Shown: positions 24,822-35,747, counted from the first letter of the stretch. The stretch is 64,000 nt of DNA from Caulobacter hibisci (GCF_016135805.1 NZ_JADWOX010000020.1:1-64000), one strand, 5' to 3'. The notes: generated from the sequence alone by a model not told the origin. Numbers and translations are program-made.

Positions 24822-26120
24822 ATGCGCATCCGTACCCTGGCCGCCGCCGCGCTCGGCGTCGCGGCCGCCGCCCTGTCGTTCGCGGCGGCTCAAGCCGCCG
24901 GCCCGCTGACCTTCGTCCAGGCCGGCAAGCTGCTGGCGGATCCTGCCAGCGGCAAGGTCGAGAGCACCAAGACCGTGGTTCTGCAGGACGGCAAGGTGGT
25001 GCGCATCGCCGACGGCTATGTGTCCGAGCCCGGCGGGGTGGTGGTCGATCTGAAGGACCGCTTCGTCCTGCCCGGCCTGATCGACAGCCACGTGCACCTG
25101 ACCGGCCAGCAAGGTCCCAATTCGCGCCTCGACGAGGTGACCCAGTCGTCGGCCGACCAGGCCATGGTCGGGGCCGGCTACGCCCGCAAGACCCTGCTGG
25201 CCGGCTTCACCACCGTCGCCGACCTGGGGGCCGACAACGACGCCATCTTCGCCCTGCGCGCCGGCATCAAGCGCGGCGACGTGGTCGGACCGAGGATCAT
25301 CGCCGCCGGCTCGGCCGTGTCGATCCACGGCGGCCACGGCGACATCAACGGCTTCAGCGAAGAAGTCATGCACGTGCTGCGGCCGGAATCGGTGTGCTCG
25401 GGCGCCGACGACTGCCGCCGGGCCGTGCGCGAGCAGGTCTGGCGCGGCGCCGACGTCATCAAGATCACCGCCACCGGCGGCGTGCTGTCCAACACCGCCG
25501 CCGGCCTGTCGCAGCAGTTCAGCGACGGCGAGCTGGCCGCCATCGTCGAGAGCGCCCACCGCATGGGCCGCCGGGTCACCGCGCATGCTCACGGGGTGGA
25601 CGGCATCAACGCCTTCCTCAAGGCCGGCGGCGACTCCATCGAGCACGGCACCTATCTCGACCAGGAGAGCATCGCCCTGTTCAAGAAGAACGGCGCCTAT
25701 CTGATCCCGACCTTGATGGCCGGCGACTTCGTGGCCCGCATCGCCGCCAGCCCAGGCAACTTCTTCACGCCGGCCCAGACCGCCAAGGCCCTGGAGGCCG
25801 GTCCCAAGATGCTCGACATGGCCCGCCGCGCCCACGACGGCGGCGTCAAGATCGCCTTCGGCACCGACAGCGGCGTCAGCGCCCACGGCGATAACGCCTA
25901 CGAGTTCGTGCTGCTGACGCGGGCTGGGCTGACCCCGATCGAGGCCATCCGCACGGCGACCGTCAACGCCGCCGACCACCTGGGGATCACGGCCGAGGTC
26001 GGCTCGCTGGCGCCGGGCAAGGCGGCCGACCTGATCGCGGTGGCGGGGGATCCGCTGGCCGACGTGTCGGTGCTGCAGAAGGTGGACCGGGTGATCAAGG
26101 GCGGGGTGGTGGTGAAGTAA
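24822..26120 (+). CDS. Secreted amidohydrolase (imidazolonepropionase/Xaa-Pro-type peptidase superfamily)
   Basis: A 432-residue metal-dependent hydrolase with a signal peptide (MRIRTLAAAALGVAAAALSFAAAQAA). The TIM-barrel metal site is complete: HVHL (~95), the bridging Lys in DVIKITATGGVLS, HAHGVDG, SIEHGTYLD and the catalytic Asp in FGTDSGVSAHG. Related Caulobacter enzymes act on dipeptides with basic or proline residues, so a periplasmic dipeptidase is likely. The ATG at 24822 follows AGAGGGG; upstream in-frame codons run through the repeat element and are not coding. Confidence 0.85.
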   Translation: MRIRTLAAAALGVAAAALSFAAAQAAGPLTFVQAGKLLADPASGKVESTKTVVLQDGKVVRIADGYVSEPGGVVVDLKDRFVLPGLIDSHVHLTGQQGPNSRLDEVTQSSADQAMVGAGYARKTLLAGFTTVADLGADNDAIFALRAGIKRGDVVGPRIIAAGSAVSIHGGHGDINGFSEEVMHVLRPESVCSGADDCRRAVREQVWRGADVIKITATGGVLSNTAAGLSQQFSDGELAAIVESAHRMGRRVTAHAHGVDGINAFLKAGGDSIEHGTYLDQESIALFKKNGAYLIPTLMAGDFVARIAASPGNFFTPAQTAKALEAGPKMLDMARRAHDGGVKIAFGTDSGVSAHGDNAYEFVLLTRAGLTPIEAIRTATVNAADHLGITAEVGSLAPGKAADLIAVAGDPLADVSVLQKVDRVIKGGVVVK

Positions 26121-26130
26121 ATTCCCGGGG

Positions 26131-26297
26131 TCCCTCTCCCCTTGCGGGAGAGGATGGCCTCCCGGAGGGAGGTCGGGTGAGGGGTCGATGATCGGTTCCG
26201 CCGCGACGGCGGAGCGACGGGGCGCGGCTGTTCAAATCTGAGAGACCCCTCATCCGTCATCCTTCGGATGACACCTTCTCCCGCAAGGGGAGAAGGA
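26131..26297. repeat. Type B repeat between convergent genes
   Basis: It has the same paired arms as the 23308 copy (CTCTCCCCTTGCGGGAGAG versus CTTCTCCCGCAAGGGGAGAAG, with inner GGTCGGGTGAGGGGTC and its complement). It fills the gap between the amidohydrolase and lpxK stops exactly. Confidence 0.7.
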
Positions 26298-27302
26298 TTA
26301 GGAAACCCCCGCCAACACCCGCGCCAGCGCCTCTTCATCCTCGAACCGCGCCCGCACCGGCCAAGCCGCCACCCGCTCGCGCCAGGCCGGCGGCAGGCGG
26401 ATCCAGTCCTTCTCCGTGGTGATCAAACTGGCGCCCAGGTCGCGGGCCCGTTCGGCCAGGCCTCGCAGGGTGTCTTCGCTATAGGCGCCATGGTCGGGGA
26501 AGGGGGCGAAGTCGACGAGGTCGCAGCCGGCGGCCTGCAGGGCGCGCTCGACCTTCCAGGGCTTGCCGACGCCCGCGAAGCCCAGCTGCGGTCCGCCGGG
26601 CGGCGGGGCCGACGGTTCCAACCGCGCGATCAGCACGGGCTTGGAGGCCAGCAGGGCCAGCAGTTGCGGATCGGCCTCCGGCAGGTCGGCTGGCAGTAGC
26701 ACGATCACCGCGTCGGCGCGGGCCAGGCCGATGTCGAGCGGCTCGCGCATGGGGCCGGCGGGGAACACCCGGCCGTCGCCGAACGGCCACTCGTCGTCGC
26801 GGGTCTCGCCGTCGACCACCACCAGCGACAAGGTCTTCTTGAGGGCGGGGTTCTGGTGGCCGTCGTCCATGACGACGACCTGGGCGCCGGCCGCGGCGGC
26901 GGCCTTGGCGCCGGCGACGCGGTCGTGCGAGATCCAGATCGGGAAGTCCTGAGCCAGCATCAGCGGCTCGTCGCCGACCTCGCTGGCCTTGTGGCGGGCC
27001 GGATCGACTTGCAGCGGACCCTTCAGCGACCCGCCATAGCCGCGCGACAGGCCGTGGGCCGCCACCCCGCCGTTGGTCAGCACCAGCAGCAGCTCCCGGA
27101 CGATCGGCGTCTTGCCCACCCCGCCGGCCGTGAGGTTGCCGACGCAGATCACCGGCGCGCCGGGATCCTGGGGGCTGGCCTTGGCGATGCGCCGGGCCGT
27201 GACGTCGGCCCACAGCCACGACAGCGGCGTCAGCAGGGCGCGGGTCAGGGGGGCGGGGCCGCCTTCGCGGCGATACCACCAGCGGGGGGTGGAAAGCTTC
27301 AT
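26298..27302 (-). CDS. lpxK: Tetraacyldisaccharide 4'-kinase LpxK
   Basis: LpxK phosphorylates the 4' position of the lipid A disaccharide at the inner membrane. The protein is 334 residues from ATG 27302 (MKLSTPRWWYRREG), with an N-terminal membrane-associated helix (LTRALLTPLSWLWADVTARRI). The P-loop is VGNLTAGGVGKTP, and DDGHQNPAL and FPAGPMREP are typical. The ATG overlaps the waaA stop by 4 bases (ATGA). It is the last gene of the envelope operon. Confidence 0.94.
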   Translation of the reverse strand: MKLSTPRWWYRREGGPAPLTRALLTPLSWLWADVTARRIAKASPQDPGAPVICVGNLTAGGVGKTPIVRELLLVLTNGGVAAHGLSRGYGGSLKGPLQVDPARHKASEVGDEPLMLAQDFPIWISHDRVAGAKAAAAAGAQVVVMDDGHQNPALKKTLSLVVVDGETRDDEWPFGDGRVFPAGPMREPLDIGLARADAVIVLLPADLPEADPQLLALLASKPVLIARLEPSAPPPGGPQLGFAGVGKPWKVERALQAAGCDLVDFAPFPDHGAYSEDTLRGLAERARDLGASLITTEKDWIRLPPAWRERVAAWPVRARFEDEEALARVLAGVS

Positions 27303-28579
27303 GCGGCGGCTCCTGGCGCGAGGTTGGGCGGCACGAGGTCCAGGATGCGGGAGAGGCCGGCGCGGGCCGTGGCGTCGCGGGCCTCGACGAAGGCCTTGGC
27401 GCGAGCGGCCTGAGCCTTCAGTCGCTCGGGCGTCTCGAGCATCGCCGACAGGCGCGAGCACAGCACCGAGGCGTCGGCATAGGACACGCCCTCGACGGCG
27501 GCCAGGTCGCCGTAGGCGGTCAGCCAGTTCTCGACATGCGGACCCGAGACGATCGGGCAGTCCAGCCGCGCCGGCTCCAGCGGATTGTGGCCGCCGATGT
27601 CGGGCACCAGGCTGCCGCAGACCAGGGCCAGGTCGGCCAGGCGGTACCACAGGCCCATCTCGCCCAGGGTGTCGGCGATGATCACTTCAGCCACCGTCGA
27701 CGGCGCCTGGCTGCGGCGCACGGCGTCGAGACCGCGCTCGCGGGCCATCTCCAGGATCGCCTCGCCACGCGCCGGATGGCGGGGCACGATCACCAGGCGC
27801 GGGGCCAGGTGGAAGCCGGCGACGGCGTCGAGCACGATCTCGTCTTCGCCCGGATGGGTGCTGGCGGCCAGCAGCAGCGGCCGGTCGGTCAGCTGGAAGC
27901 GTAGACGGGCATATTCGGCCTCGTCGACCGGCAGGGGCGGCGAGCCAAACTTCAGGTCGGCCTCGCCGGCCACGGTTCCGCCGAGGCTGGCGAAGCGGTC
28001 GGCGGCGCGGCCGTCCTGGGCCAGGATCAGGTCGAAGCCGGAGAACAGCCAGGCGGCCGCAAGGGGGCGCATGCGCCAGCTGTCATAGCTCTTGTCCGAC
28101 AGCTTGGCCGAGACCAGGGCCAGCTTGACGCCCCGCTGCTTGGCGCCGAGCAGGAGGTTGGGCCACAGCTCGCTCTCGACGAACACGGCCAGGTCCGGCC
28201 GCCAGTGGTCGAGGAAGCGGGCCGCGCCGCTTGGCGTATCGACCGGCAGGTACTGATGGATGGCGCCCGCCGGCAGGCGCTTGGCCAGCAGTTCGGCCGA
28301 GGTGACCGTGCCCGAGGTGACCAGGATCGCCGCGTGCGGCCGCTCGGCCCGCAGGCGCTCGACCAGGGGCAGGATCGACAGGCTCTCGCCGACGCTGGCC
28401 CCGTGCAGCCAGACCAGCACGCCGTCGGGACGGGGGATCGCCGGCTTGCCCAGCCGCTCGTTCAGGCGGGCGGGGTCTTCCTTGCCCTTGTCCGCCCGGC
28501 GGCGCAGCAGGGCCGGGGCGAACGGGGTCAGGGCCGTGGTGGCGGCCCGATAGGCGGCCAGGGTGAAGGGCAGGCTCAC
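27299..28579 (-). CDS. waaA: Kdo transferase WaaA (KdtA)
   Basis: The 3-deoxy-D-manno-octulosonic acid transferase adds Kdo to lipid A precursor at the cytosolic face of the inner membrane. The protein is 426 residues from GTG 28579, with an N-terminal hydrophobic helix. Landmarks are WLHGASVGESLSILPL, the acceptor site YLPVDTPSGAARFLDHWRPDLAVFVESELWPNLL, VIVPRHPARGE, and the sugar-nucleotide motif GGHNPLEPARLDCPIVSGPH. The GTG overlaps the CDF stop (GTGA), and the stop overlaps lpxK (ATGA), so translation is coupled on both sides. Confidence 0.94.
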   Translation of the reverse strand: MSLPFTLAAYRAATTALTPFAPALLRRRADKGKEDPARLNERLGKPAIPRPDGVLVWLHGASVGESLSILPLVERLRAERPHAAILVTSGTVTSAELLAKRLPAGAIHQYLPVDTPSGAARFLDHWRPDLAVFVESELWPNLLLGAKQRGVKLALVSAKLSDKSYDSWRMRPLAAAWLFSGFDLILAQDGRAADRFASLGGTVAGEADLKFGSPPLPVDEAEYARLRFQLTDRPLLLAASTHPGEDEIVLDAVAGFHLAPRLVIVPRHPARGEAILEMARERGLDAVRRSQAPSTVAEVIIADTLGEMGLWYRLADLALVCGSLVPDIGGHNPLEPARLDCPIVSGPHVENWLTAYGDLAAVEGVSYADASVLCSRLSAMLETPERLKAQAARAKAFVEARDATARAGLSRILDLVPPNLAPGAAA

Positions 28580-29580
28580 ACGCTGCCTTCGGCGGCGAGG
28601 GCGCAGGGGTGGGCGTGGCCGCCGCGCTCGATCTGGATCGTCGCGTGACCGATGCTGAACCGCTTGGCCAGGGCGCCGCAGACGTCGTGCAGGAACTGGT
28701 CGTGGTCGGCGTCGTCGGGGCGGACGATGTGAGCGGTCATGGCCGTCTCGGTGGTGCTCATCGCCCAGATGTGCAGGTCGTGCACCTCGGCCACGCCCGG
28801 CTGGTGCTCCAGCCAGTCGGCGACGGCCTTGGGGTCGATGCCGCGCGGGGCGGCGTCCAGCGCCAGGTCCAGGGAGTCGCGCAGCAGGCCCCAGGTGCCC
28901 AGCACGATGACCGCGACGATGGCCAGGCTGACCACCGGGTCGAGCCACAGCCAGCCGGTGGCCCACATGGCCAGGGCCGCGACCACCACGCCGGCCGAGA
29001 CGGCGGCGTCGGCGGCCATGTGCAGGAAGGCCCCGCGCACGTTGAGGTCGTCCTTGGAGCCCTTCATGAACATCAGGGCCGTGGCGGTGTTGATGACGAT
29101 GCCGATGGCGGCGACGATCATCACCGGACCCGTCTGCACGGGCTGGGGGTCGGCGAAGCGGCGCACGGCCTCCCAGGCGATGGCCCCGACCGCCACCAGC
29201 AGCAGGGCGGCGTTGGTCAGCGAGGCCAGGATCGTGCCCTTGCGCAGGCCGTAGGTGCGGCGACCCGTGGGCGCGCGCTTGGCCAGCACCGCCGCGCCCC
29301 AGGCCAGCAGCAGGCCCAGAACGTCCGACAGGTTGTGGCCGGCGTCGGCCAGCAGGGCCAGCGAGCCGGTGACGAAGCCGGCGACGGCCTCGGCGGCCAC
29401 GAAGGCGATGTTCAGCCCGGCCCCGATCGCGAAGGCGCGCCCGAAGTCGGCGGGGGCGTGGCTGTGGCCGTGGCCATGTCCGTGATGATGGCCGTGCCCG
29501 TGACCATGGGCGTGCGCGCGGTCATGATCATGGTCGTGATCATGGTGGTCGTGGTCGTGGCCCGGATGGTCGTGCGGCAT
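28576..29580 (-). CDS. CDF-family metal exporter with His-rich N-terminus
   Basis: A 334-residue CzcD/DmeF-like cation diffusion facilitator. The first ~45 residues are a His/Asp/Gly-rich cytosolic metal-binding tail (repeats of HDHDH and HGHGH). Six helices follow, with the transport site in LADAGHNLSD (TM2 HxxxD) and LHMAADAAVSAGV (TM5 HxxxD). A C-terminal ferredoxin-like domain of ~80 residues includes DLHIWAMSTTETAMTAHI. Zn, Co or Ni are likely substrates. Unusually it lies within the lipid A operon, coupled to waaA by a 4-base overlap. Confidence 0.9.
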   Translation of the reverse strand: MPHDHPGHDHDHHDHDHDHDRAHAHGHGHGHHHGHGHGHSHAPADFGRAFAIGAGLNIAFVAAEAVAGFVTGSLALLADAGHNLSDVLGLLLAWGAAVLAKRAPTGRRTYGLRKGTILASLTNAALLLVAVGAIAWEAVRRFADPQPVQTGPVMIVAAIGIVINTATALMFMKGSKDDLNVRGAFLHMAADAAVSAGVVVAALAMWATGWLWLDPVVSLAIVAVIVLGTWGLLRDSLDLALDAAPRGIDPKAVADWLEHQPGVAEVHDLHIWAMSTTETAMTAHIVRPDDADHDQFLHDVCGALAKRFSIGHATIQIERGGHAHPCALAAEGSV

Positions 29581-29627
29581 GGGGTCTACATCCCACCAAG
29601 GCGGGCGGGGATCAATCGTCCAGCAAA

Positions 29628-29760
29628 AGGAACCTCCCCCCGTGGGGGAGGTGATCGCGAAGCGATCGGTGGGGGGAGGCGATGCGAAGCTGGCCTCGTC
29701 AGCGAAAGCTGAAAACGTCCCCCCACCGGCCTTCGGCCGCCTCCCCCACAGGGGGAGGTT
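29628..29760. repeat. Type A-like repeat between CDF and DUF374 genes
   Basis: Diverged type A arms are seen: CCTCCCCCCGTGGGGGAGG with GATCGCGAAGCGATC on the left, and CCGGCCTTCGGCCG with CCTCCCCCACAGGGGGAGG on the right. The element separates two otherwise operon-like genes and may attenuate transcription into the CDF-waaA-lpxK part. Confidence 0.65.
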
Positions 29761-30455
29761 TCAGAGCCCGACGATCTCTTCGGCCCTGCGGGTCACGGCG
29801 GAAAGCCGGTCGGCCCATTCCTCCACCAGGCCCTCGGGGTCCTCGCCGCGGCCGGCGGCGGTGGGGCCGTCCCAGACCATGGCGGCCTTGGCGAAGGGCA
29901 GGGGGACCATGGTCTGGTCCCAGGAGCCCAGACGGATGCAGGGCTTGGCGGCCAGGCCGACGAACAGCACCGGGGCGCCGGTGAAGCGGGCCAGGGTGGG
30001 GGTGCCCTTCTCCATGTGCTCAGCCGGGCCGCGCGGGCCGTCGGGGGTGATGGCCATGCCGCCGCCGTCCTTCACCCACTTGATCATGTCGCGGAAGGCC
30101 TGCTCGCCGTGCTTGTTCTTGCCGAGATCGCTCTTCTTGGCCGACGAGCCGCGAATGGCCGGGAAGCCCAGCTTCTCCATGGTGCGGGCGATGAACTCGC
30201 CATCGTTGGACAGCGAGATCAGGGCCCGCATGTCCTGGCGGGCTGGGCTCTGCGGCCAGCTGAGGGGCGAGAGCGGTATGCGCGAATGCCACAGGCACAG
30301 GATCGCGCCCGTGCCCTTGGTGCGGCCTTGCGCCCACACGCCCTCGGCCTTGTCCTGGCCCTCGACGGTTAGGCGCAGGGTGGCGAACACCAGTTTCGTA
30401 TAGCCGGCGAAGATCGAGGACAGGATCTTGATGACCAGGGGGGAACGCAGCGGCC

Positions 30456-30459
<4 letters not shown>
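29761..30459 (-). CDS. DUF374 lysophospholipid acyltransferase-family protein
   Basis: A 232-residue LPLAT-superfamily protein. An N-terminal membrane-associated helix precedes the acyltransferase motifs: LCLWHSRIPL (block I His, in the variant spacing of DUF374), FPAIRGSSAKK (block II) and AITPDGPRGPAEHM (block III). It probably acylates a lipid A or phospholipid intermediate; the family lies beside waaA and lpxK in many alphaproteobacteria. The ATG overlaps the upstream exporter stop by 4 bases. Confidence 0.82.
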
Positions 30460-32267
<1,808 letters not shown>

Positions 32268-32415
32268 GGGCGAGGGGTCGGATTTCGCAGGAGGGCTGTC
32301 AAGGACGCCGGCGCCGCACCTCCCGGACAAAGCGACCAGAGCGGACCAAACGACACGGGGTTTTGCAATAAGGCCCGGCGGCACGTATCTAGGCGCGTTT
32401 TCAGAGGATCGCCAC

Positions 32416-33081
32416 TTGGCCGGTTTCGACCTTTCCACGCGCTGGGGGCGCTTCAAGACCTATCTCCACTATCTGTGGAACGACCACGCCTATCTGCGCG
32501 TCGGCTTCACCAACGCCCACTGGGTCAGCCCCGAGCTCGTGCGCACCAACCAGCCGTGGCCGTTCCAGCTGGCCTGGTGGAAGAAGCAGGGCATCAAGAC
32601 GGTGGTGAACCTGCGCGGCGGCTTCGACGGCAGCTTCTACGCGCTGGAGAAGGACGCCTGCGAGCGCCTGGGCATCAAGATGGTCGATTTCACCATCACC
32701 TCGCGCGAGGTGCCGATCCGCGCCCGCGTGCACGGCGCCAAGGAACTGTTCGAGACCATCGAGTACCCGGCCCTGATCCACTGCAAGTCGGGGGCCGATC
32801 GGGCGGGCATCATGAGCGTGCTCTACGCCCACTATCGCCTGGGCCTGCCGATCGAGGAGGCCAAGAAGCAGCTGTCGGGCCGCTACCTCCACATCCGCGA
32901 GGGCAACACCGGCGTGCTCGACTACACCTTCGACCAGTACCTGGAGCGCGGCGCGCCCAAGGGGCTGACCTTCACCCAGTGGGTGGACAGCGACGACTAC
33001 GATCCGGTCGAGATGAAGAAGACCTTCCGCGCCGGCATGCTCGGCAAGATGCTGACCGACAAGTTGCTGCGGCGGGAATGA
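32416..33081 (+). CDS. Protein-tyrosine/dual-specificity phosphatase homologue
   Basis: A 221-residue cysteine phosphatase with P-loop HCKSGADRAG (nucleophile Cys and Arg of HCx5R present) about residue 120, a general-acid region before it, and a Trp/Tyr-rich N-terminus (KTYLHYLWNDHAYLRVGF). I chose the TTG at 32416 because AGAGGA lies 7 bases before it and upstream in-frame sequence belongs to the shared promoter region. It is divergent from the lipid A operon. A Caulobacter homologue of this class (CtpA) is tied to lipid A dephosphorylation, so an envelope-lipid substrate is worth considering over a protein one. Confidence 0.8.
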   Translation: MAGFDLSTRWGRFKTYLHYLWNDHAYLRVGFTNAHWVSPELVRTNQPWPFQLAWWKKQGIKTVVNLRGGFDGSFYALEKDACERLGIKMVDFTITSREVPIRARVHGAKELFETIEYPALIHCKSGADRAGIMSVLYAHYRLGLPIEEAKKQLSGRYLHIREGNTGVLDYTFDQYLERGAPKGLTFTQWVDSDDYDPVEMKKTFRAGMLGKMLTDKLLRRE

Positions 33082-33087
33082 AGTCGT

Positions 33088-33320
33088 CCCTCTCCCCTTG
33101 CGGGAGAGGGTGGCCCCGCGGAGCGGGGTCGGGTGAGGGGTCTCTCAGAAATATCAGAAGTCATCGCCCGGCTTGTCCGGGCGACCCAAGCGGCGTGTCA
33201 GGACATGGCCGGCTCGGCTTGGGTCGCCCGCATAAAGCGGGCGATGACATCCGGAGAGGGGAGCGCGACCCCTCATCCGTCATCCTGCGGATGACACCTT
33301 CTCCCGCAAGGGGAGAAGGA
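33088..33320. repeat. Type B repeat carrying a second nested repeat
   Basis: The outer arms are type B (CTCCCCTTGCGGGAG and CTCCCGCAAGGGGAG). The centre (33160-33248) holds a different dyad: GTCATCGCCCG pairs with CGGGCGATGAC, and GCGACCCAAGC with GCTTGGGTCGC. It sits between two convergent stops. Confidence 0.75.
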
Positions 33321-33327
33321 TCAGCCT

Positions 33328-33552
33328 TTACGCGACGCTCGGATCCAGCAGCTTGTGGGCGTGGATGATGAAATACCGCGCGTGGGCGTTGTCGACCGTG
33401 GCCTGGGCCTTGGCCTTCCAGGCGGCGTGGGCGTCGTTGTAAGTGGCGTAGGCGCCGACGAATTCCACCTTCGAGAGGTCGCGGAACTCGGTTCCGGCGA
33501 CATCCTTCAGTTCGCCGCCGATAACGATATGAAGAAGCTGCTTGTCGGACAT
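33328..33552 (-). CDS. DUF4170 protein
   Basis: A 74-residue cytosolic protein typical of the alphaproteobacterial DUF4170 family (LHIVIGGELKDVAGTEFRDLSKVEFVGAYATYNDAHAAWKAKAQATVDNAHARYFIIHAHKLLDP). Its function is unknown. It follows the nucleotidase by 29 bases, and this neighbour order recurs near lipid A genes in the group, which supports a real, co-transcribed gene. Confidence 0.85.
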   Translation of the reverse strand: MSDKQLLHIVIGGELKDVAGTEFRDLSKVEFVGAYATYNDAHAAWKAKAQATVDNAHARYFIIHAHKLLDPSVA

Positions 33553-33581
33553 GGGGGAGCACGATCCTGCATAAATTATGA

Positions 33582-34364
33582 TTATGGCAGGTCGATATGC
33601 CCGACGCGTGACAGGATCAACGGGTGAAGCGCCTCATTCGCGCAAACCAGGCTCGGAACCGTCGGATTCGGCTGGTTGTAGGCGAATTTTCCGCCGCGGT
33701 GGTCGGTAAGCAACGCTCCGGCCTCGGCGCAGATCAGGTCGGCGGCGGCCAGGTCCCACTCGCTTTTGGGGCTCAGCGCGATCGCCGCGTCGAAGGCGCC
33801 GGCCGCCACCAGGCAGATGCGATAGGCGATGGAGTTGCGCGCCTCGATCCGCATCGGCGGCCAGGGCGTGCGCCAGGCCGGGTGGCCGAACATCTTGGCG
33901 TCGCCCAGCATGGCCGAGCCTTCGAGCTCGGTGGTGAGGCTGGGAGCGATGGCCGCGCCGTTCAGGGTCGCGCCGCCGCCCAGGGTGGCCGCATAGGTCT
34001 CGTCCAGCGCGGGCGCATGGACCACGCCGACGATCGGCCGCCCGTTCTCGACCACGGCCACCGAAACGGCGAACCACGGCTTGTCCTTCATGAAGGCCAC
34101 GGTGCCGTCGATCGGATCGACCACGAACTGGCGTGCAGTCTCGAGCCGGGTGGGATCGTCGACCGTCTCTTCCGACAGCCAGCCATAGTCGGGCCGGGCC
34201 GCGCGCAGGCGCTCCTTCAGCAGGGCGTCCACGGCCAGATCGGCGTCGGTGACCGGCGAGCCGCCTTCCTTCGACCAGATCTTCACGCCCTTGGCCCGGG
34301 CCGCCAGGGCCAGGGCGCCGGCCTCGCGGGCCGCGTCGAGGATCAGGTCGAGGTCGCTCATCAT
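33582..34364 (-). CDS. Inositol monophosphatase-family nucleotidase (CysQ-like)
   Basis: A 260-residue Mg-dependent phosphatase. The metal sites are present: the Glu in WLSEET, VDPIDGTVAF (DPIDGT motif) and EWDLAAADLICAEAG (WDxAAA). It is most like CysQ, the 3'(2'),5'-bisphosphate nucleotidase that recycles pAp from sulfate assimilation. Inositol phosphatase activity is the alternative. Two ATGs are adjacent (34364 and 34361), the first overlapping the pmbA stop (ATGA). Confidence 0.85.
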   Translation of the reverse strand: MMSDLDLILDAAREAGALALAARAKGVKIWSKEGGSPVTDADLAVDALLKERLRAARPDYGWLSEETVDDPTRLETARQFVVDPIDGTVAFMKDKPWFAVSVAVVENGRPIVGVVHAPALDETYAATLGGGATLNGAAIAPSLTTELEGSAMLGDAKMFGHPAWRTPWPPMRIEARNSIAYRICLVAAGAFDAAIALSPKSEWDLAAADLICAEAGALLTDHRGGKFAYNQPNPTVPSLVCANEALHPLILSRVGHIDLP

Positions 34365-35692
34365 TTGCCCGCGATCGCCAGGCCGTCGACCAGGATGGAC
34401 GGGCTGTTGCTGGCCCCGCGGATCTCCAGGTCCGAGCCGACCACCAGCCGGCCGTAGATGTCGATCAGATTGCCGGCCACCGTGATCTCGGTGACCGGAT
34501 AGGCCAGCTCGCCGTTCTCGAACCAGAAGCCCGAGCAGCCCACCGACCAGTCGCCGGTGTTGCCGTTCAGAGACGGGCCGAACATCGAGGTGATGAACAG
34601 GCCATCCTTGGCCTGGCCCATCAATCCGGCCAGGTCGAGGTCGCCCGGCTCCAAGGTCAGGTTGTGGGTCGAGACCCCGGGCGGGCCGGCCGAGCCGCGC
34701 GAGGCGTGACCCGTGGTCTCCAGGCCCAGCTGGCGGGCGCTGGCGCTGTTGAGCAGCCAGGTGGTCAGCACGCCGTCGTCGATCAGGGCGCGCTGCACGG
34801 TGGCCACGCCCTCGTCGTCGAACGGGGCCGAGCCCAGGCCGCGCACCCGGTGCGGATCCTCGGTCAGCTGGACGCCGGCGGCGAAGATGCGCTGGCCCAG
34901 CTTGTCCTTCAGGAACGAGGTGCCGCGGGCGATCGACGGGCCGGAGATGGCGCCGATCAGCGGGCCGATCAGCGACATGGCCAGGCGGTTCTCGAAGATC
35001 ACCGGGGCGGTGGTCGAGCCGATCTTGCGCGCGCCAAGTCGAGAGACGGCCTGGCGGCCGGCCTTGTCGCCGATGGCCTGGGGCGTGGGCAGGTCCTGCG
35101 CATGGCGCACCGACCGGCCCTCGCCGCCGCGCTCCATGCCCGCGCCCTCGCCGGCGATCGCCGAGGCTGAGATGCCAAAGCCGGTGGCCGCGTGCTGGCC
35201 GGAGAAGCCGTCGCTGGTCGCCAGGCGCCAGACGGTCGAGCTCCAGCTCGACGAGCCGCCGTCGGAATTGGTCACGCCCTCGACGGCGCGCGCGGCTTCC
35301 TCGGCCAGGCGGGCCTGGGACTCCAGGGTCTCGGCCGAGGGCTCGTAGGCGTCGACCAGGTCGAGCGCGGGGAACGGACCCTTGGCCAGGTGGTCCTGCG
35401 GGGCGAAGCCGGCATAGGGGTCTTCGGGGGCCAGGCGGGCCATGGCCACGGCGCGCTCGATCAGCTTGGCGCGGGACTCGGGGCTGACGTCGGAGCCGGA
35501 GACGGTGGCGCTGCGGCGACCGACGAAGACGCGCAGGCCCAGGTCCCGGGCCTCCTCGCGTTCGACTTCTTCGAGCTCGCCCAGGCGCACGCCCACGGAA
35601 AGCGACTGGCGCTCGGCGAACACGGCCTCGGCGGCGTCGGCCCCGGCCTTGCGCGCGGCGGCGACGAGGTCATGCAACAGATTTTCGTCCAT
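34361..35692 (-). CDS. pmbA: TldE/PmbA-family metalloprotease component
   Basis: A 443-residue PmbA/TldE protein, the partner of TldD in a heterodimeric metalloprotease that processes small peptides. Typical segments are an N-terminal DAAEAVFAERQSLSVGVRLGELEEVEREEARDLGLRVFVGRR domain and the C-terminal HASRGSAGPPGVSTHNLTLEPGDLDLAGLMGQAKDGLFITSMFGPSLNGNTGDWSVGCSGFWFENG. As expected for the TldE half, there is no HExxxH zinc motif. It is coupled to the nucleotidase by a 4-base overlap. Confidence 0.92.
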   Translation of the reverse strand: MDENLLHDLVAAARKAGADAAEAVFAERQSLSVGVRLGELEEVEREEARDLGLRVFVGRRSATVSGSDVSPESRAKLIERAVAMARLAPEDPYAGFAPQDHLAKGPFPALDLVDAYEPSAETLESQARLAEEAARAVEGVTNSDGGSSSWSSTVWRLATSDGFSGQHAATGFGISASAIAGEGAGMERGGEGRSVRHAQDLPTPQAIGDKAGRQAVSRLGARKIGSTTAPVIFENRLAMSLIGPLIGAISGPSIARGTSFLKDKLGQRIFAAGVQLTEDPHRVRGLGSAPFDDEGVATVQRALIDDGVLTTWLLNSASARQLGLETTGHASRGSAGPPGVSTHNLTLEPGDLDLAGLMGQAKDGLFITSMFGPSLNGNTGDWSVGCSGFWFENGELAYPVTEITVAGNLIDIYGRLVVGSDLEIRGASNSPSILVDGLAIAGK

Positions 35693-35747
35693 GAGGCCTT
35701 ATGGACGAGGCGGGCGGGGCGGAGCAAGCGTCGCCCGCGTCGTCTCC

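Noticed and set aside
23505..25979. 824-codon frame antisense to the APH kinase and amidohydrolase
   Set aside because: It runs across two unrelated genes and the repeat element, and has no recognisable protein features.
28580..28966. N-terminal extension of waaA into the CDF gene
   Set aside because: The extension overlaps the CDF C-terminal domain in another frame and is Arg/Pro/Gly-rich. The GTG at 28579 gives the family length.
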